Shown here in pieces: positions 1-11,479 of a stretch of DNA of 64,000 nt (positions are counted from its first letter, which is position 1; the number at the start of each line of letters is the position of its first letter). The stretch covers positions 317,501 through 381,500 of the forward strand of contig JAPEHQ010000017.1 in the NCBI GenBank assembly GCA_027405735.1, written 5' to 3'. Under the pieces are notes generated by a model. That model did not search any database, was not told the DNA's origin, and worked only from the letters and a program-made list of their open reading frames with translations. Made by a program: the position numbers and the translations under genes. This stretch comes from Mucor racemosus (taxonomy: Eukaryota; Mucoromycota; Mucoromycetes; Mucorales; Mucoraceae).

Positions 1-2340
1 CTGTATGTCTATGTTTCTCCCATTTTCCTTCTCGGTTTGTTTTATATATATCATATTACATTTATGACGAGGTTAATTTTTTACAGCTTATTGATTGGCA
101 GAAATCATGCTGTAAAAACTTCCTCGGACATGAATAAATTGCATTAATCAATGTTATTTTAATGCACTTAATTGACACAAATAAGCTTTTTACATGTATG
201 TTTATGGATACACACACAATATGTGCTTTTATTTGGTATATGTATATGTTTATTGACATTTGTACTCGTTTTCAGATAATTATAACCTTTTAAATTTGGC
301 AAATCACATTATCTGGTCTGTGTTACTACCACAAAATAGGCGTTTTAATACAAAATATAATGCAACGTTGACATTCTTCATTACTTTGAGATCCTAATAA
401 ATGAATAGAAGTGTATAAATATAGCTAAATTTCACTGAATAAGTCCTCAATGACACATAAATCTGCTGAAACCTTCAAAAAGCAGCATTTTTAAAGGATT
501 TTTTAATGCACTTTTTGCACTAATTTGGAGCTCAAAATTGGTCAAAACCATTTCTTGGATTAGATATCTTCTTGTTATATTTTTATCTCAAACTTTTGGG
601 GTGATGAAAAACATGATAAAAATTGGCCTCTCAACCCTTACAGATATAAGCAAAAATTGACAAATTTCGTTCAATCGACGATTTGACCCCAAAAATGGGA
701 TTTTTACTATACCTTTTCTAAGCTCAAAACAACCGCATTAATTTAATACTTTATATCAAAGCATTTGTTTGGCTGTTAATTATGCATAAAACATACTTTT
801 GAGCAAAAAACCGTTATTTAAACTTTCTTAAATTGCGCAACTTTTTTGGTGACAAAAATTTAAATGAGTGCTATCATTCGATGTATAATATCAAATTCTA
901 CCGAAGACTCTTAATAAGCTATATAAGCTTACTTAATATTTTTTGGAGAAAAATGCAAAAAATGATGGAAAATTTCCAAAATGACATTTTTTTTTATATA
1001 TATTTTATTTAAAAAAAAAACAATTGAAACTCCTCATAGTAATGGATAAGGTGTTGTTGCGGGGGTAAAATTGTTGAGTTATTTTTGAGTAGATTTATGT
1101 AAATTGAGCGACTGAAAGTTTTTATTAAAGTTAAGCTAAGATTTGACCTGTTCAATGTTATATTGCAACTGCAAAATTGAATTATTATTATTATTATTTT
1201 AGAACAGATGATTATTTTATTGAATAAGATTCTTTACCTGCAAAATTGAATTATTATTATTATTATTTTAGAACAGATAAAGAAAAAGAAAATTATACAT
1301 GTGAGATTTGGTTATTTATATTAAACTTATTTGTTATTGTTATACTATTTTGTATTGTCTTTGTTTTTCATTTCACCACAGTGTATACTAGGCAAAGTGA
1401 CCTGCCGTATTAATATCATATACATATTTTATCCTACAAGTCATTCATATTTGACATTCTATACAACTCTAAGCGTATTTTCTTTGAGATTATTGTACTA
1501 TTGAACGGTATGACATTTTTTTTTCGTATATGGCGAGTAGACCGAAATCGATGTTTAAATATGATTTTAGTATACTACAGCAAAATCGAGCTTACATGTC
1601 GTAAAACACCTCTTTTAAAAATAAATCACTGTCTACTCAATAAAGCAAACAAAAATAAGAGCATGGATTATGCGTGTCGCAAGTTTTTTTTTATTATTAT
1701 TACAATATTGCTTCAAGTCAAAATGAAATTCTTTAGAAAGCATTACATGTGATGAGTGCTTGAAAATCGGAATAATTGAAATGAAAATACGCTTCCCCAA
1801 AAACTTTTCATTGCCTCGAGTTAATCTTTACACCAACCACTATAAATGATAAGCTGTCGTTACATATTAAGGTTTTGTATTTACTGAAAAACGACATTCG
1901 TATTTTTTTGTGATAGACATTTAGTAGTATAATATAATGCGACAAGTGCACTAGTCAAGAATATCAAAATATCACAGAAAAACAAAGATATAAATGGACT
2001 TTTTACACTAGTCAATTCATTAAGAAATGCTCGATTGATTAGGTTGTTTTGATTAATATTCAAGAATATTTGAATTACAAAGATATACTTGAAAGAAAGC
2101 ATATTGTAATTAAATCAGAAGTAAGTTATGTATGATCATTTGAATGTCTAGATTCCAGATCTGTGTATGCCATTGTTTATTGGTAATAAAGCAACAATGA
2201 AATTGATTATGTTTATAGCATGTTTTTATTATGGGTTCTTTCTTCTTTTTTTCTTTATTCAATTTTGTTTATCCTTAATAGTAAGTCAATAATACTGTAT
2301 CTTTGATGAGGAACTAATTGATTTTGAAGTATTTTAAAAA
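1..2340. other. Intergenic, repeat-rich
   Basis: I see no supported gene here. The stretch holds one copy of a dispersed repeat (321-990, described separately) and a 39-40 bp A/T-rich direct duplication ending in TTTTAGAACAGAT (about 1170-1208 and 1239-1277) containing ATT trinucleotide runs. Small ORFs at 62-259, 1501-1752 and 1881-2102 lack splice support, domain signatures or biased composition and are treated as chance. Confidence 0.6.
321..990 (+). repeat. Dispersed repeat R1, copy 1
   Basis: About 670 bp that aligns end to end, in the same orientation, with 44008-44679. Shared landmarks in order include CACAAAATAGGCGTT, GATGAAAAACATGAT, AACCCTTACAGATATA and ACCGCATT. The copies are clearly diverged, with many substitutions and small indels. 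No open frame is conserved between them. The class of element is unknown. Confidence 0.75.
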
Positions 2341-3057
2341 ATGAATGCTGATACTGGTACGCTTGTTAGCTTGACTGGCTATTTTTTTCCTTCAAAGGTG
2401 AGATTGATCGATCAAGATGTTTGTACTGAAGTTTTTACAAACGATAAGTAATGTGATTCGGATTACATGTTGCAAATATAATACCATTAATTAACACTTA
2501 TATAAAATTACAGACCACATGGCGTTAGAGTATGTATTCCAGGTTATTTGAGCAGTAGTTTACCGGATCCAAATGACCCTGAGACAGACAAAGTATACTT
2601 TGCGCACGTTATAGGGTATTATTTTAAAACAGTATTATTTGATCCGGTATGTTTTCTAGAGCATGTTGATGCCATCAGTTTTGATTATGCGGAATGTATG
2701 TTACCATCAGAGTCATGTAATATAATCTCGTCTGAGGAGAGTGGTACAATGTCATACGAGGAGATAGCAAAATTTTGCGGTGGCTGTGAAAAAGATGATT
2801 ATATGGAAATCTTACTTGGGTACGAAGACGAGGAGGATAGTGAAATGCTTGACAATTCCGAGAACAAAGAAAATGTATACAAGAGTGCCAATGGAATCAA
2901 TGGTGAATCAGTCGTTGCAAGAAAAAGACAAAGAAAGAGAGAGTCTATTGTTAGTTCCGTGGATTCATCTTCAATTAGGAACACTTCAAACAATCCAGAA
3001 AATGCTGCCAAGGCGAGTATTAAGAAGAAGAAATTTAGTAGAGATTCTACTAAATAA
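2341..3057 (+). CDS. Hypothetical acidic protein
   Basis: Two-exon model: exons 2341-2447 and 2514-3057, with intron donor GTAATG and acceptor TTACAG, giving 216 aa. The ATG at 2341 is chosen because it is the first in-frame Met and the splice keeps the frame open. Residues 1-90 are mixed hydrophobic/polar and could form a small beta-rich domain. Residues 90-150 are rich in Glu/Asp. The C-terminus is basic, with KRQRKR and KKKK clusters resembling nuclear localisation signals. I do not recognise the family. The order of folded N-terminus, acidic linker and basic tail is compatible with a nuclear protein, which is inference only. It lies tail-to-tail with the chorismate mutase gene, 426 bp apart. 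Confidence 0.65.
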
Positions 3058-3483
3058 ATCACTGTTCTATTTTCTCATGTTGAAATTAGTGGCAATATTT
3101 CATTAAAAACATAAACCCAATTTTGTTGTCAAAGGAATAATTGTAATGCTGTCTAATTCCTTGTTCCAAAAACGATGTATAAACTTCTTGATTTCTATAT
3201 AAAATAAAAGTAAAATAACAAATAAAATGCTAGAGTATTCATGAGTGTCAAAGATGTTGATATATGACAAAAAATTCATAATATAATGATTTTCAAAGAG
3301 AAAGCTCTTTCAATAAACAGTAATGAGTTACAGGTAATGAGAACATCACGAATGTTACAAGTACAATAATGTTCTGCAAAATTATTAAAATCATGTATTT
3401 TAAGCTCTTCTCTCCTTACTTTTAGAACGGCTGCTGCCCATCTAACAAACAATGAAATATAGTGATTATAAAAAGCTTTATTA

Positions 3484-4522
3484 TTAATTCTTATCAGCAG
3501 CAGCATCTTTTCCTCTACCAATAAGATAGTCAACCTCAACTTGCTTTGTCAAAGGAATAGCCCATTTCTTATAAAGGTCAACAACAACGTCTACGGGAAT
3601 ACGTAAATGTTTACTTGTGCCTTCTTGTGCCTCATCTAAAGTTTGACCATAAACCAAAGCCTTTCTTCGAAGTCTTTCCAAAACTTTCTCTTCAACAGCC
3701 TTATTTGTTAATAACTCATCAATCTTTTCTCTATCTTCAGCCAAAGCCAAACGAATGTATTCATCGGGATTTGATCTAAATTTGGACTCTGCAATGAATT
3801 TACCTAAAAAACAGGAAAAAAAAAAGTTTAATATATAGTGGGGGATCATTCAATGTTGCCTTACCAAAGTGAATACGTTTACTCAAGGCTTGCAGTGCTT
3901 CGATATCCTTTGTCACTGAACTACCATAGTTCTTATCATCTGTGTTTTTGGTAATAGTAGGAACAATATCTTTTACGTAAATTTCCATAATTTTATCATT
4001 GACATTGATATCATTTGGTTCAAGAAATTTATCAAAATCGAGTGGAGGAAGAATTGGATCGGGTAAAGGAGATGTGAATGCATATTCATCAGGACTATAG
4101 AGCGGATATAATCAGCCATTGTCTTTTTACAATGATACAATGTCTTTACATACCTGGTATATCTGCGCACCTTGGCTGTTTGAAAATAAAATTTCAAATC
4201 AGTAATTGTTGTATTTGATCGAGAATTAAAAAATTACCATGCACTTTCTCAGTTTCCCAAAAGAAATATTCTAAAAAGGTGCGATCACCAGTTGCACCTT
4301 TAAATTCCAAAGCACCTTTATCATATACACAAGGGTTCAAAGCGAATTGTGCTCTTTCAATAAGAGCTTTTGAGGTTGCAGAAAAAAAAATTTTTTTTTT
4401 ATTGTTAATCTACATGAATTTGCTAAACAACATTTGAAGCATATATTACCAAAGATAATTGTATCTTCTAAACGAATCAAGGTGCTACGAAGTTTATCAA
4501 GTGAATAAGGACCGTCAGCCAT
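3484..4522 (-). CDS. ARO7: Chorismate mutase
   Basis: Converts chorismate to prephenate at the branch to phenylalanine and tyrosine; AroQ-type, all-helical, cytosolic in fungi. Five exons: 4522-4450, 4366-4238, 4175-4154 (22 nt), 4094-3865 and 3803-3484, giving 257 aa, very close to the yeast enzyme (256 aa). The landmarks of the eukaryotic allosteric family are in order: an N-terminal LIRLEDTIIF helix with the catalytic Arg, RRYTSPDE, NDKIMEIYV, RDIEALQ-like KDIEALQALSKRIHFGK, the AVEEKVLERLRRKA helix with the catalytic Glu, and the C-terminal IPLTKQVEVDYL with the Thr and Glu of the active site. The start is the first Met of exon 1 and sits where the family begins. A TGAGTCA box lies 137 bp upstream. 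Family assignment is strong; tryptophan/tyrosine regulation is assumed from the family. Confidence 0.95.
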
Positions 4523-5262
4523 GGTATTTAATTGAGATATCACAAGAAAAAAGTAGATAAAAGTGAAACTAACGAAATGAACCATTTATACTTTCAACTT
4601 TTCACAATTAAGGGCGAAAAGGTAAAACGTCGGATACTTAAAAGAAGGAGTGAAATGGTGAGTCATTTTATTCCATTTGGTTCTGAGTTGACCTGTATTT
4701 TCATTATTAAGATTGCAGCAACAAACAAACAAGAAAGGATTGCACCGAGCATAATTATTACATGGAGAATTATCTCTCTTATTAGAGCACTCGTACCTAG
4801 TTTTTTGTATTTGAAAGGTTTTCATTTACTGGATGCATAATATATTTGAAGCACATTAATAAAATTAAATAGACATGTGTTTGGAAATGGAGATAAAGTA
4901 TGTCCATTCAATTTATTGAAGTCAAAGCTTAATGCACTAATGTGTAACTGTGTTCAGGATTGGGATTTCTTAATTTTATGATTTACATGAGATTGTTTAT
5001 AAAGATTTGCATTTTACACTTGTATATATAAAATGGCATTTGATTTTTAAACCATGTATAATTAAGGAATTAGTATACCATCACAATGCTCAAAAGGTAT
5101 ATTTAAGGTTTTTATCGTCGCCAAGACACTTTATCGCAGCAATTTTTTGATATGCTTGTACCACATGCAACTTGTTACAAAACACTAAAGACTATGAAAA
5201 ATACTTTTTTTTTTTGTGTAAAAATATTAATTGAAGTATTTAATATGGTCCTTTATCAAACA
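4523..5262. other. Intergenic: ARO7 promoter and GIG1-like 3' region
   Basis: This holds the upstream region of the leftward ARO7 gene and the downstream region of the leftward DUF3605 gene. Apart from the TGAGTCA site and short poly-T runs near 5208 I see no gene. ORFs at 4532-4840 and 4586-4825 overlap each other on opposite strands and look like chance. Confidence 0.5.
4659..4665. promoter_or_regulatory. TGAGTCA bZIP (Gcn4/CPC1-type) site upstream of ARO7
   Basis: A perfect palindromic TGAGTCA, the consensus site of fungal Gcn4/CpcA general amino-acid-control activators, 137 bp upstream of the ARO7 start codon. The identity of the box is seen. Its function is inferred from position and from the biosynthetic role of the gene. 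A 7-bp match can occur by chance. Confidence 0.4.
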
Positions 5263-5788
5263 CTATTCTAAGGCAACGGTAGAAGCTCTTTTACGCATAA
5301 ATATATGCACATGAGGCAAAGAAGGAACACTCTGCCATTCGGGAGGATTAACAAAGTAAATCCATTCCCAAATTTGAGATCCATACCTATCATCTAATAC
5401 TGATTCTACATAATCAGCAGATAATGGCTCTTTTGACCAGATCAAGATATGTTCAATCCCAGGATCAACTGAATAAGGAAAATCATTTGGGAGCACCAAA
5501 ATTGGCTTGGGATCGTCAATAGGGAAATGAAGTTTTTCTTTCAAAAGAAAGTTTGCAATTGAGCCATATTCTTCCAAAGTCTCGTCAGTCCACTTTTGAT
5601 ATACTGCTTGAGCATCTTTATTTCTACGAAGTTTGTTCACTTCATTAAGGGCTTATGTATGCAAATTGGGTTATTTTATAATCATTGATTTTTGAACATC
5701 TAAATGTATACATACAAACGTAATGGACAATTTCTTCCCAAGGATGAACATGATCAGTATATACGTGGTCTTCAGGTAAAGGAGCCAT
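5263..5788 (-). CDS. DUF3605 protein, GIG1-like
   Basis: Two exons: 5788-5716 and 5651-5263, with donor GTATGT and acceptor ATAAG, giving 153 aa. The protein has the hallmarks of the DUF3605 family that includes Candida GIG1 (N-acetylglucosamine-induced protein 1): an N-terminal HPWEEIVHY, a WTDETLEEYGSIANFLL segment, a proline-rich loop, NDFPYSVDPGIEHILIWSK, and a C-terminal WIYFVNPPEWQSVP...HVHIFMR strand. The biochemical activity of the family is unknown, with links to growth on amino sugars in yeasts. Length is normal. The first exon start at 5788 is the first Met and gives the expected N-terminus. No signal peptide or membrane segment is visible. Family assignment is good; the physiological role here is uncertain. 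Confidence 0.85.
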
Positions 5789-7369
5789 ATTGTATAATAG
5801 GTTTTTAGGTTGATTAATGAATAAAATATTGAACCAAATAGAAAAGATAGGGGAAGACATTTATACGCTTTTAGATTCATAAATTGCTTATATAAGCAAA
5901 GTGACGTGTACATCGCATGTATTGAAGTATTTTCTATATTCTTGGTTTACAACGTTTGATTTGGTTAGTTCTTTGGATAGAAATTTTCATGATATATGCT
6001 CTTTTAAAACTGAAATTTTTGTTATTTCTATCCTGTAAACAACGTGGCAACGAAAGTCCAACTATCAAAACGCTTTATGCCCAAACCCTTTGAATTGTCT
6101 TTATTTTTTAGTAATTGTAAAAAATAAAAAGTTAGAAATTTTGGAATTGCTTCTAATGCACATCATATGCTTTTATATTCCTGTAAACATACAAAGCTGA
6201 ATTAATGAAAACTCTTTAAGCTACGTGTTAATCTTTTTTTTTTTTTTTTTTTTTTTTTTCTCAGGAGGATCGCCAACTATTCAAACTCAAATGGCAATTG
6301 ATCTATTTGCATAAACTGCTACAAGATAGATTATATTTATTCAAATACATACCAACGAATTCTTCGTCAATTCGTAATTTTGATTAAAAAATATCGTTAT
6401 AACAAATGCTTACAATTTTCTAGTAAATTCAAAATATGCTTTTGAGATCAGCAATCCAGCTTACGGCTTGCCCTGTTGATTGTTCTATATCACGCAAGAA
6501 TCGATGGTATTTCAAGTACGTACATATATACTAAAAATCAGTCCGTTACTGACATTGCTTACTATTAATTATATTATCTATTTTCATTGTGTAATAAGGT
6601 AAATAATTACCTAGAATGAAACAGAAGTTTTATTCCGCAGATTTACTGCTGAATATTCAACATTATTGAAAATTTCAGTTGTTCTACAGTTGCATTATCT
6701 ATAACGCTAAAAAAAACACTTTGGAAAAGCTCCCAATCTTCAAAATTCGAGCGTGCCCTCTTCTCTATAATTAACCTCATGCTAAACACTACTAGGATAT
6801 ACCTTAGACACTGCTAAACAGATATGAATTGGTCGCAGTATGCTACCTATTCCTAAATTTCTTTTAAATCTCACGAAAGACTCAAAAAAAAAATAAAGAT
6901 AAAACTCACTGCTTTTTCCTTAAAAATTGGGTTCGACTTTTTATTCTCGCTTCCTGCTCAACTTTTTTTTTCACTAAATAACATCAAGAAAAAATTATAT
7001 GCCAATGTACCTGAGATGATAAATTTTAATCCAAAAACAATTATCCGGAAATATTCTATTTTTTGCAGTTGCTATAGCTTTTTTAGCGTCAATGTTTCAG
7101 ATTTTTACTGCTAGAAATTAAAAACTTTGAGGCCTCATATCTCTACAAAAAATTAGTCTATACTAGCACTTTTTAATAATAAAATTTACTTGTTTCTAAG
7201 CGTTCCATCACATATGTAAATATAAATAAGAACACCAACCTTCCTTCAACCACTGTTCATCAATATCTCTAATATTAATAATCGTATCATTTTAACCATA
7301 ATATTTGACCAAGATCACAGATTATTATAATGCAGATAAGCTAGATTGAATTATCATAGAGAGCTTTTA
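5789..7369. other. Intergenic with long T tract and repeat R2 fragment
   Basis: No gene is visible. A run of about 26 T sits near 6234-6259. From about 6735 to 7205 the sequence matches repeat family R2 (same landmarks as 34268-34740). ORFs are short and uninformative. Confidence 0.5.
6735..7205 (+). repeat. Dispersed repeat R2, 5' fragment
   Basis: Aligns with 34268-34740 in the same orientation. Shared landmarks are CAATCTTCAAAATT, ACTGCTAAACAGATATGAATT (as ACTACTAAACAGACATGAATT in the other copy), GGTCGCA and ATCCGGAAATAT. The fragment ends at the CTTACTTGTTT landmark. The matching 3' part of the family is found at 11480-12220 on the far side of the nested transposons. Confidence 0.7.
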
Positions 7370-8340
7370 TACAGAAGTAGTGTTCGCAAAATGACCGATG
7401 ATCTATCAGAATTAGGAATTACCGAATTACCAATTTAGAACATCTGTCAAACCATGATGTTCAACATGCAAGTCAAGCAAGGTCATATTCCATGCGTCTA
7501 TCATCATGCTACTATTGAATCATAGAAGCATGGTTCCAATATATCAACACAATATCCAAATGCTCATTCTAATTATATTATCACTCACATTTAATACACT
7601 CATTAAATTAGTATATAAACCCCCTCTAGAAGCTCATAATAAAACGGTACTTTTTCATTTGATTAATTTTATACGATTTACCTTTCGATAAATCAACCGA
7701 GCCCAAGTTAGCGCAAGCAGTTTCATCTAGCATTGGTGTCGAGCCGGGATTTGCAAGCCAAATTTACTAATGTAAGCTGGACTCGACAGCATCCCTAGTT
7801 TCAGCAAGCAAGCCTGAGCCTAAGCAACGGCTCATCGAGCAGTTGTATATCAAACATTCTCAGTTTTGAAAGAAAACAACCAAGCATAAATCAAGGATTA
7901 TCTAATTTTTAAAAAGTCAAGCAAGTCGAGCACGAGCATATAAGCAGGCGAGCAAATCCGAATGCAAGCGCAAGCATTGCATTACATATTTTCAGCCTGA
8001 ATTGATTCAAAGTGTGATGCATTTTGACATTTCTAAAGCTAAAATTATGTAAATTGAATAAATTTGCCTTGTGTTACATGCTTACTTACTTGACTTAAAC
8101 CAGGCAAGCAAGCAGGTTTACATGTAAGCAAGCTTACTTTGATTTGAAGCATTTTGAGCAAGCATACAAGCAAGCTTTCAATGTTTTTATCGAGCGCCAA
8201 GCAGGAAATTGCTAAGAAACTTAATCAAGCAAGACATAGCAAGTAATACTCTGAAAAAAGCGCAATTCAAGCGAACCCAAGCATAGGTCTCGCTCGCTTG
8301 TTTATGATCACACTGCTCGATTGCGATCACTATACAGAAG
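7370..8340. mobile_element. hAT-type non-autonomous element, copy 1, with 8-bp TSD
   Basis: The element body is 7378-8332, flanked on both sides by the exact 8-bp duplication TACAGAAG (7370-7377 and 8333-8340). The left end reads TAGTGTTCGCAAAATGACCG; the right end, read inward, is TAGTGATCGCAATCGAGC, so the imperfect terminal inverted repeat begins TAGTG and includes TCGCAA. Eight-bp duplications and TAGTG/CAGTG-like tips are typical of the hAT superfamily. The interior carries many CAAGC/GCAAGC motifs. A solo LTR is inserted at 7399-7695; without it the element is about 653 bp. There is no coding capacity. Confidence 0.85.
7394..7700 (+). mobile_element. Solo LTR (297 bp) with 5-bp TSD, inside hAT element
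   Basis: The LTR body is 7399-7695. It starts TGATCTATC, ends GATAAATCA, and is flanked by the exact 5-bp duplication ACCGA (7394-7398, 7696-7700). In the second hAT copy the empty site reads AAAATGACCGAGCCC, which confirms the insertion. An internal TATATAAACCCC is followed by an AATAAAA signal, as expected for TATA and polyadenylation signals. The 3' half resembles the LTR-like sequences at 31539-31849 and 33468-33762. Confidence 0.85.
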
Positions 8341-8941
8341 TGATATATTGAGACTTTATATAGTTGAAATCAACTGTACGAAATATTGTTTACTAAGATG
8401 TATTGAATGTAGGTTGATATAGCTTGTTGTAATGAACACAATTATATTTCGACCAACAAAAACGTTGGTTAATAAGAACGATGAACAATATGGCAGGGAG
8501 ACTAATTTACTTTAATCGGTTACAATTATTATTTGGCTAACATGTACTATATATTAAATGTAAATAATATAATAATAGGTGTATTTTACAATAATTGAAA
8601 GTTATTCTATAATAATTAAAATTTCAATTGGTGCTCACCTTTAAGATTATACTATGCCTATTATTTAGTATAGATAATGCATAAATAAATAAATTAAATG
8701 CAAATTAATTTGTTGATAATTATTTTTTTTGATATACATAAGAGTATTGTTCATAACTTTAGAGCCCTGCAGAGAAGACTAATTACTATTCCTTTACTTT
8801 AATTTACTTTCATCAAGTATATCTTAACCCAATTCACTTGAACAAATTTAAAAATGAGGAGCTCATACAAAAATTCGAGTCAAATGACAAATAAGTAGTA
8901 TTAAAGATGATCGCTGTTCAACAACAACTATCACAGCCTAT
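8341..8941. other. AT-rich interval with decayed LTR-like sequence
   Basis: From about 8428 (TGTAATGAACAC) to 8757 the sequence weakly resembles the solo LTR at 33035-33373, sharing TGTAATGA at the start and ATGTACTATATATTAAATGTAAATAAT-type internal sequence. No clean target duplication is found, so it is at most a decayed copy. Confidence 0.35.
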
Positions 8942-9919
8942 ATGAATCGAAATATGTCGCTTGATGAGGATATTGAAGACTCAAATAACTTGACATATTC
9001 TCACAACGAAGTCAGCCACGAATCTTTAATGTGTGAAAATGACAATACAAAATTGTTTACCATACCAATAAGCGGATGCCACATAATATACCAGACGGAA
9101 TACAAGAAACAACAAAGTGACGCTGACGATAGTGCTTGGTGGTTTCTCTACTGCTACGGTGTACCTTTAAATAAAAATCTCTACTGTACTTTTAACAGAC
9201 GCGAGACTGGTAGCTGTATGGCTGTTTGTAAGTCTGGAAGAACCAGCCCCACGTCTGCGCTTTGTAGGCATCTGGAAGGCAAACATAATATCACTAATCT
9301 TATAAGTACGTAATTGGCCAAATAACTGATGACACTATTGTAATGTTCAACTTCTAATCTTTAAAATTTAAGTAAAGAAGACTGAATAGGATACATTAAA
9401 CTTACATTTTGACAATATTTCCGAGCGGCTAAATTACAGACGATATAATTTATCATGGAAACGCTAATAGATTATAGCCCTAACACCACCTGTATTCCAA
9501 ACCTCGGCTCTCGTTCAGCATGCAAATTGCCTTTTAAACAAGATATACAGTATTTAACCAACTGGTGCTTAAAATTGTCATTGACAAACAACAGCGTCCA
9601 TTAGGTTTTTTTGACCGCGGGTGCAAGACTATTATGCAGAAGCCTGTTGGTTTCTATGCTCAAAGTAGAGACCTTATCGTTTTGAAAACTGTTAAATTAT
9701 CATTAAAAGCACAACAGTTAAAGCAAATGTCATCAATTATTATGCTGAAATAAAGCTTAAAGATACCACACTACTTCAAGAACAGCAATATAATTCGTCA
9801 ACTACAGATGTTTGGACAGCGCCTACTGGTAATAATATATACTATGCTAAACTTATTTTTAAAAAGCTCCCGAAACTAAAGTTTGCCATAAGTGGTAATT
9901 TTCTGTCACTTGCAGCACA
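8942..9919 (+). pseudogene. BED-finger / hAT transposase relic
   Basis: An open frame from 8942 to 9313 (123 aa) encodes a BED-type zinc finger near its end: Cys, SCMAVC, then about 14 residues to CRHLEGKH, giving the C-x2/3-C...H-x4-H pattern. After a stop and frameshifts, sequence at about 9565-9750 and then 9740-9919 in another frame gives STTDVWTAPTGNN, the TTDxWTS-like motif that opens the hAT transposase catalytic core. The frame then closes, so the RNase H-like core and dimerisation domain are missing. It is a broken hAT transposase N-terminal half. The nearby hAT-type non-autonomous elements could have been mobilised by a relative, but their ends do not flank this relic. Whether the 123-aa BED ORF is expressed is unknown. 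Confidence 0.6.
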
Positions 9920-10254
9920 TTAAATTGATAGAAAATTATGAACATCCGTACAATTAATATTAGTAGGATTGGTTGACTTAGGCAACGCGTCGCATACAGG
10001 TATTAGAAATATAGTATTTTGTAATTGTTTCAATTCTAATTTTTATTGTTATATGACAGGAAATGTTCTGGCTGAAAAAATTGTAGTTGCAGCTGTAATA
10101 AAAGTTATTTGTTTATGTTGTTTGCGTATTATTTATTAGATGTATGTAAAGTTAAACTAAAAATTCAAAGAATTAATTTCATAAAACGAGTCAAAAATGC
10201 AGAAATTATTAATTTCTCTCCAACACGTTATTACAGCAAAATAACAGTTTAATA
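9920..10254. other. AT-rich interval between transposase relic and hAT copy 2
   Basis: No gene, repeat match or promoter that I can support. Confidence 0.4.
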
Positions 10255-11437
10255 AGCATAACCAGCGTTCGTAAAATGACCGAGCCCAAGCGAGCGCAAG
10301 CAATTTCAGCAAGCATTTGCCGAGCCTAAAATGTTTGAAAGTTACTCAAGCAAGCCCAAGCCTAAGCAACGGCTCATCGAGCAGTTTGTTTAAATATACA
10401 CAATGAATAACTAGAAAATAAAGTTAAAACTAGATATATTTATTGAGTATATTGTAGGTAAAAAAGATAATGAATCCATCTCGAACGCCATCAGGATTCA
10501 GGGTATTTATATGTTTTGGAAGCGTGGATTTAGAGTCTACAATACAGAGTGTATGAAAGTATGATTTCATCGTCTTGAAGAACTAGTTGATTACAACATG
10601 ATGATATAATATGTTGGCCATAGCAAGTTTAGTAGGATACGACCAAGTTAAGTATATAGGATCTTCATGCTTGATTTACTTTAGACCGTGAATGTTGATA
10701 CAAATGGAATAGTTGAATTCCATTTCCAGGAACGAGTTCATGATTGGCTCACTTCAGGATCTCAGGCTACATCATTTCATCATAGACTAAATGTAACATA
10801 ACTAAATGAAATAAAATTTGCATACATCATTATCACCTCATACTCATCATTCTATGCTAAGAATAATGTCTAAATAATCCTTTGAGCACTTCTACTAGTA
10901 ATACATGTACCCAGTATAGTCTATGTCCTAAACACAGTTGCATATCGAACATTCTCAGTTTTGAAAGCAAGCAAGCATAAATTAAGAATTATCTAATTTT
11001 TCAAAAAGTCAAGCAAGTCGAGTACGAGCATATAAGCAAGCGAGCAAATCCGAGTGCAAGCGCAAGCATGGTACTATATATTTTCAGCCCAATACTGGCT
11101 CAAAATGTGATAAATTTTGACGTTTTTAAAGTGAAAATTACGTAAATTGAATAAATTTTCCTGTGCTACATGCTTGCTTACTTGATTTGAAAGCGAGCAA
11201 GAAAGCAGGTTTACACGCAAGCAAGCCTATTTCAATTTGAAGCAATTCGAGCAAGCATACAAGCAAGCTTCCAATGTTTTCGTCGAGCGCCAAGCAGGAA
11301 ATTGCTTAAAAAATTTAATCAAGCAAACTAAAGCAAGTGTAATAACCTAAAAAAAAGCGCAATTCAAGCGAGCCCGAGCACAGGGCTCGCTCGCTTGCTT
11401 ATGCTCACACTGCTCGCTTGCGATCACTAAGCATAAC
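10255..11437. mobile_element. hAT-type non-autonomous element, copy 2, with 8-bp TSD
   Basis: The element body is 10263-11429 with the exact 8-bp duplication AGCATAAC on both sides (10255-10262 and 11430-11437). The left end CAGCGTTCGTAAAATGACCG matches copy 1; the right end read inward is TAGTGATCGCAAGCGAGCAG. The body aligns with copy 1 through long stretches rich in CAAGC/GCAAGC motifs, including ACGGCTCATCGAGCAGTT and TTTTCGTCGAGCGCCAAGC-type segments. It contains a solo LTR at 10387-10934; without it the element is about 614 bp. There is no coding capacity. Confidence 0.85.
10382..10939. mobile_element. Solo LTR or short LTR element (548 bp) with 5-bp TSD, inside hAT copy 2
   Basis: The body is 10387-10934, starting TGTTTAAATATAC and ending CCTAAACA, so the tips form the perfect inverted repeat TGTTTA...TAAACA. 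The flanking 5-bp duplication is CAGTT (10382-10386, 10935-10939). hAT copy 1 has the empty site GAGCAGTTGTATATC. It is unrelated in sequence to the 297-bp LTR, so it represents a second LTR family. Confidence 0.85.
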
Positions 11438-11479
11438 TGTGAGTAACAATGTATATAGGCCCTTTTTTGATGTTTTAAA

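Noticed and set aside
7701..8330. CAAGC arrays as a possible CRISPR-like or tandem satellite array
   Set aside because: Repeat units are only 5-9 bp with irregular spacing and no unique spacers. They are internal to hAT-type elements with clear ends.
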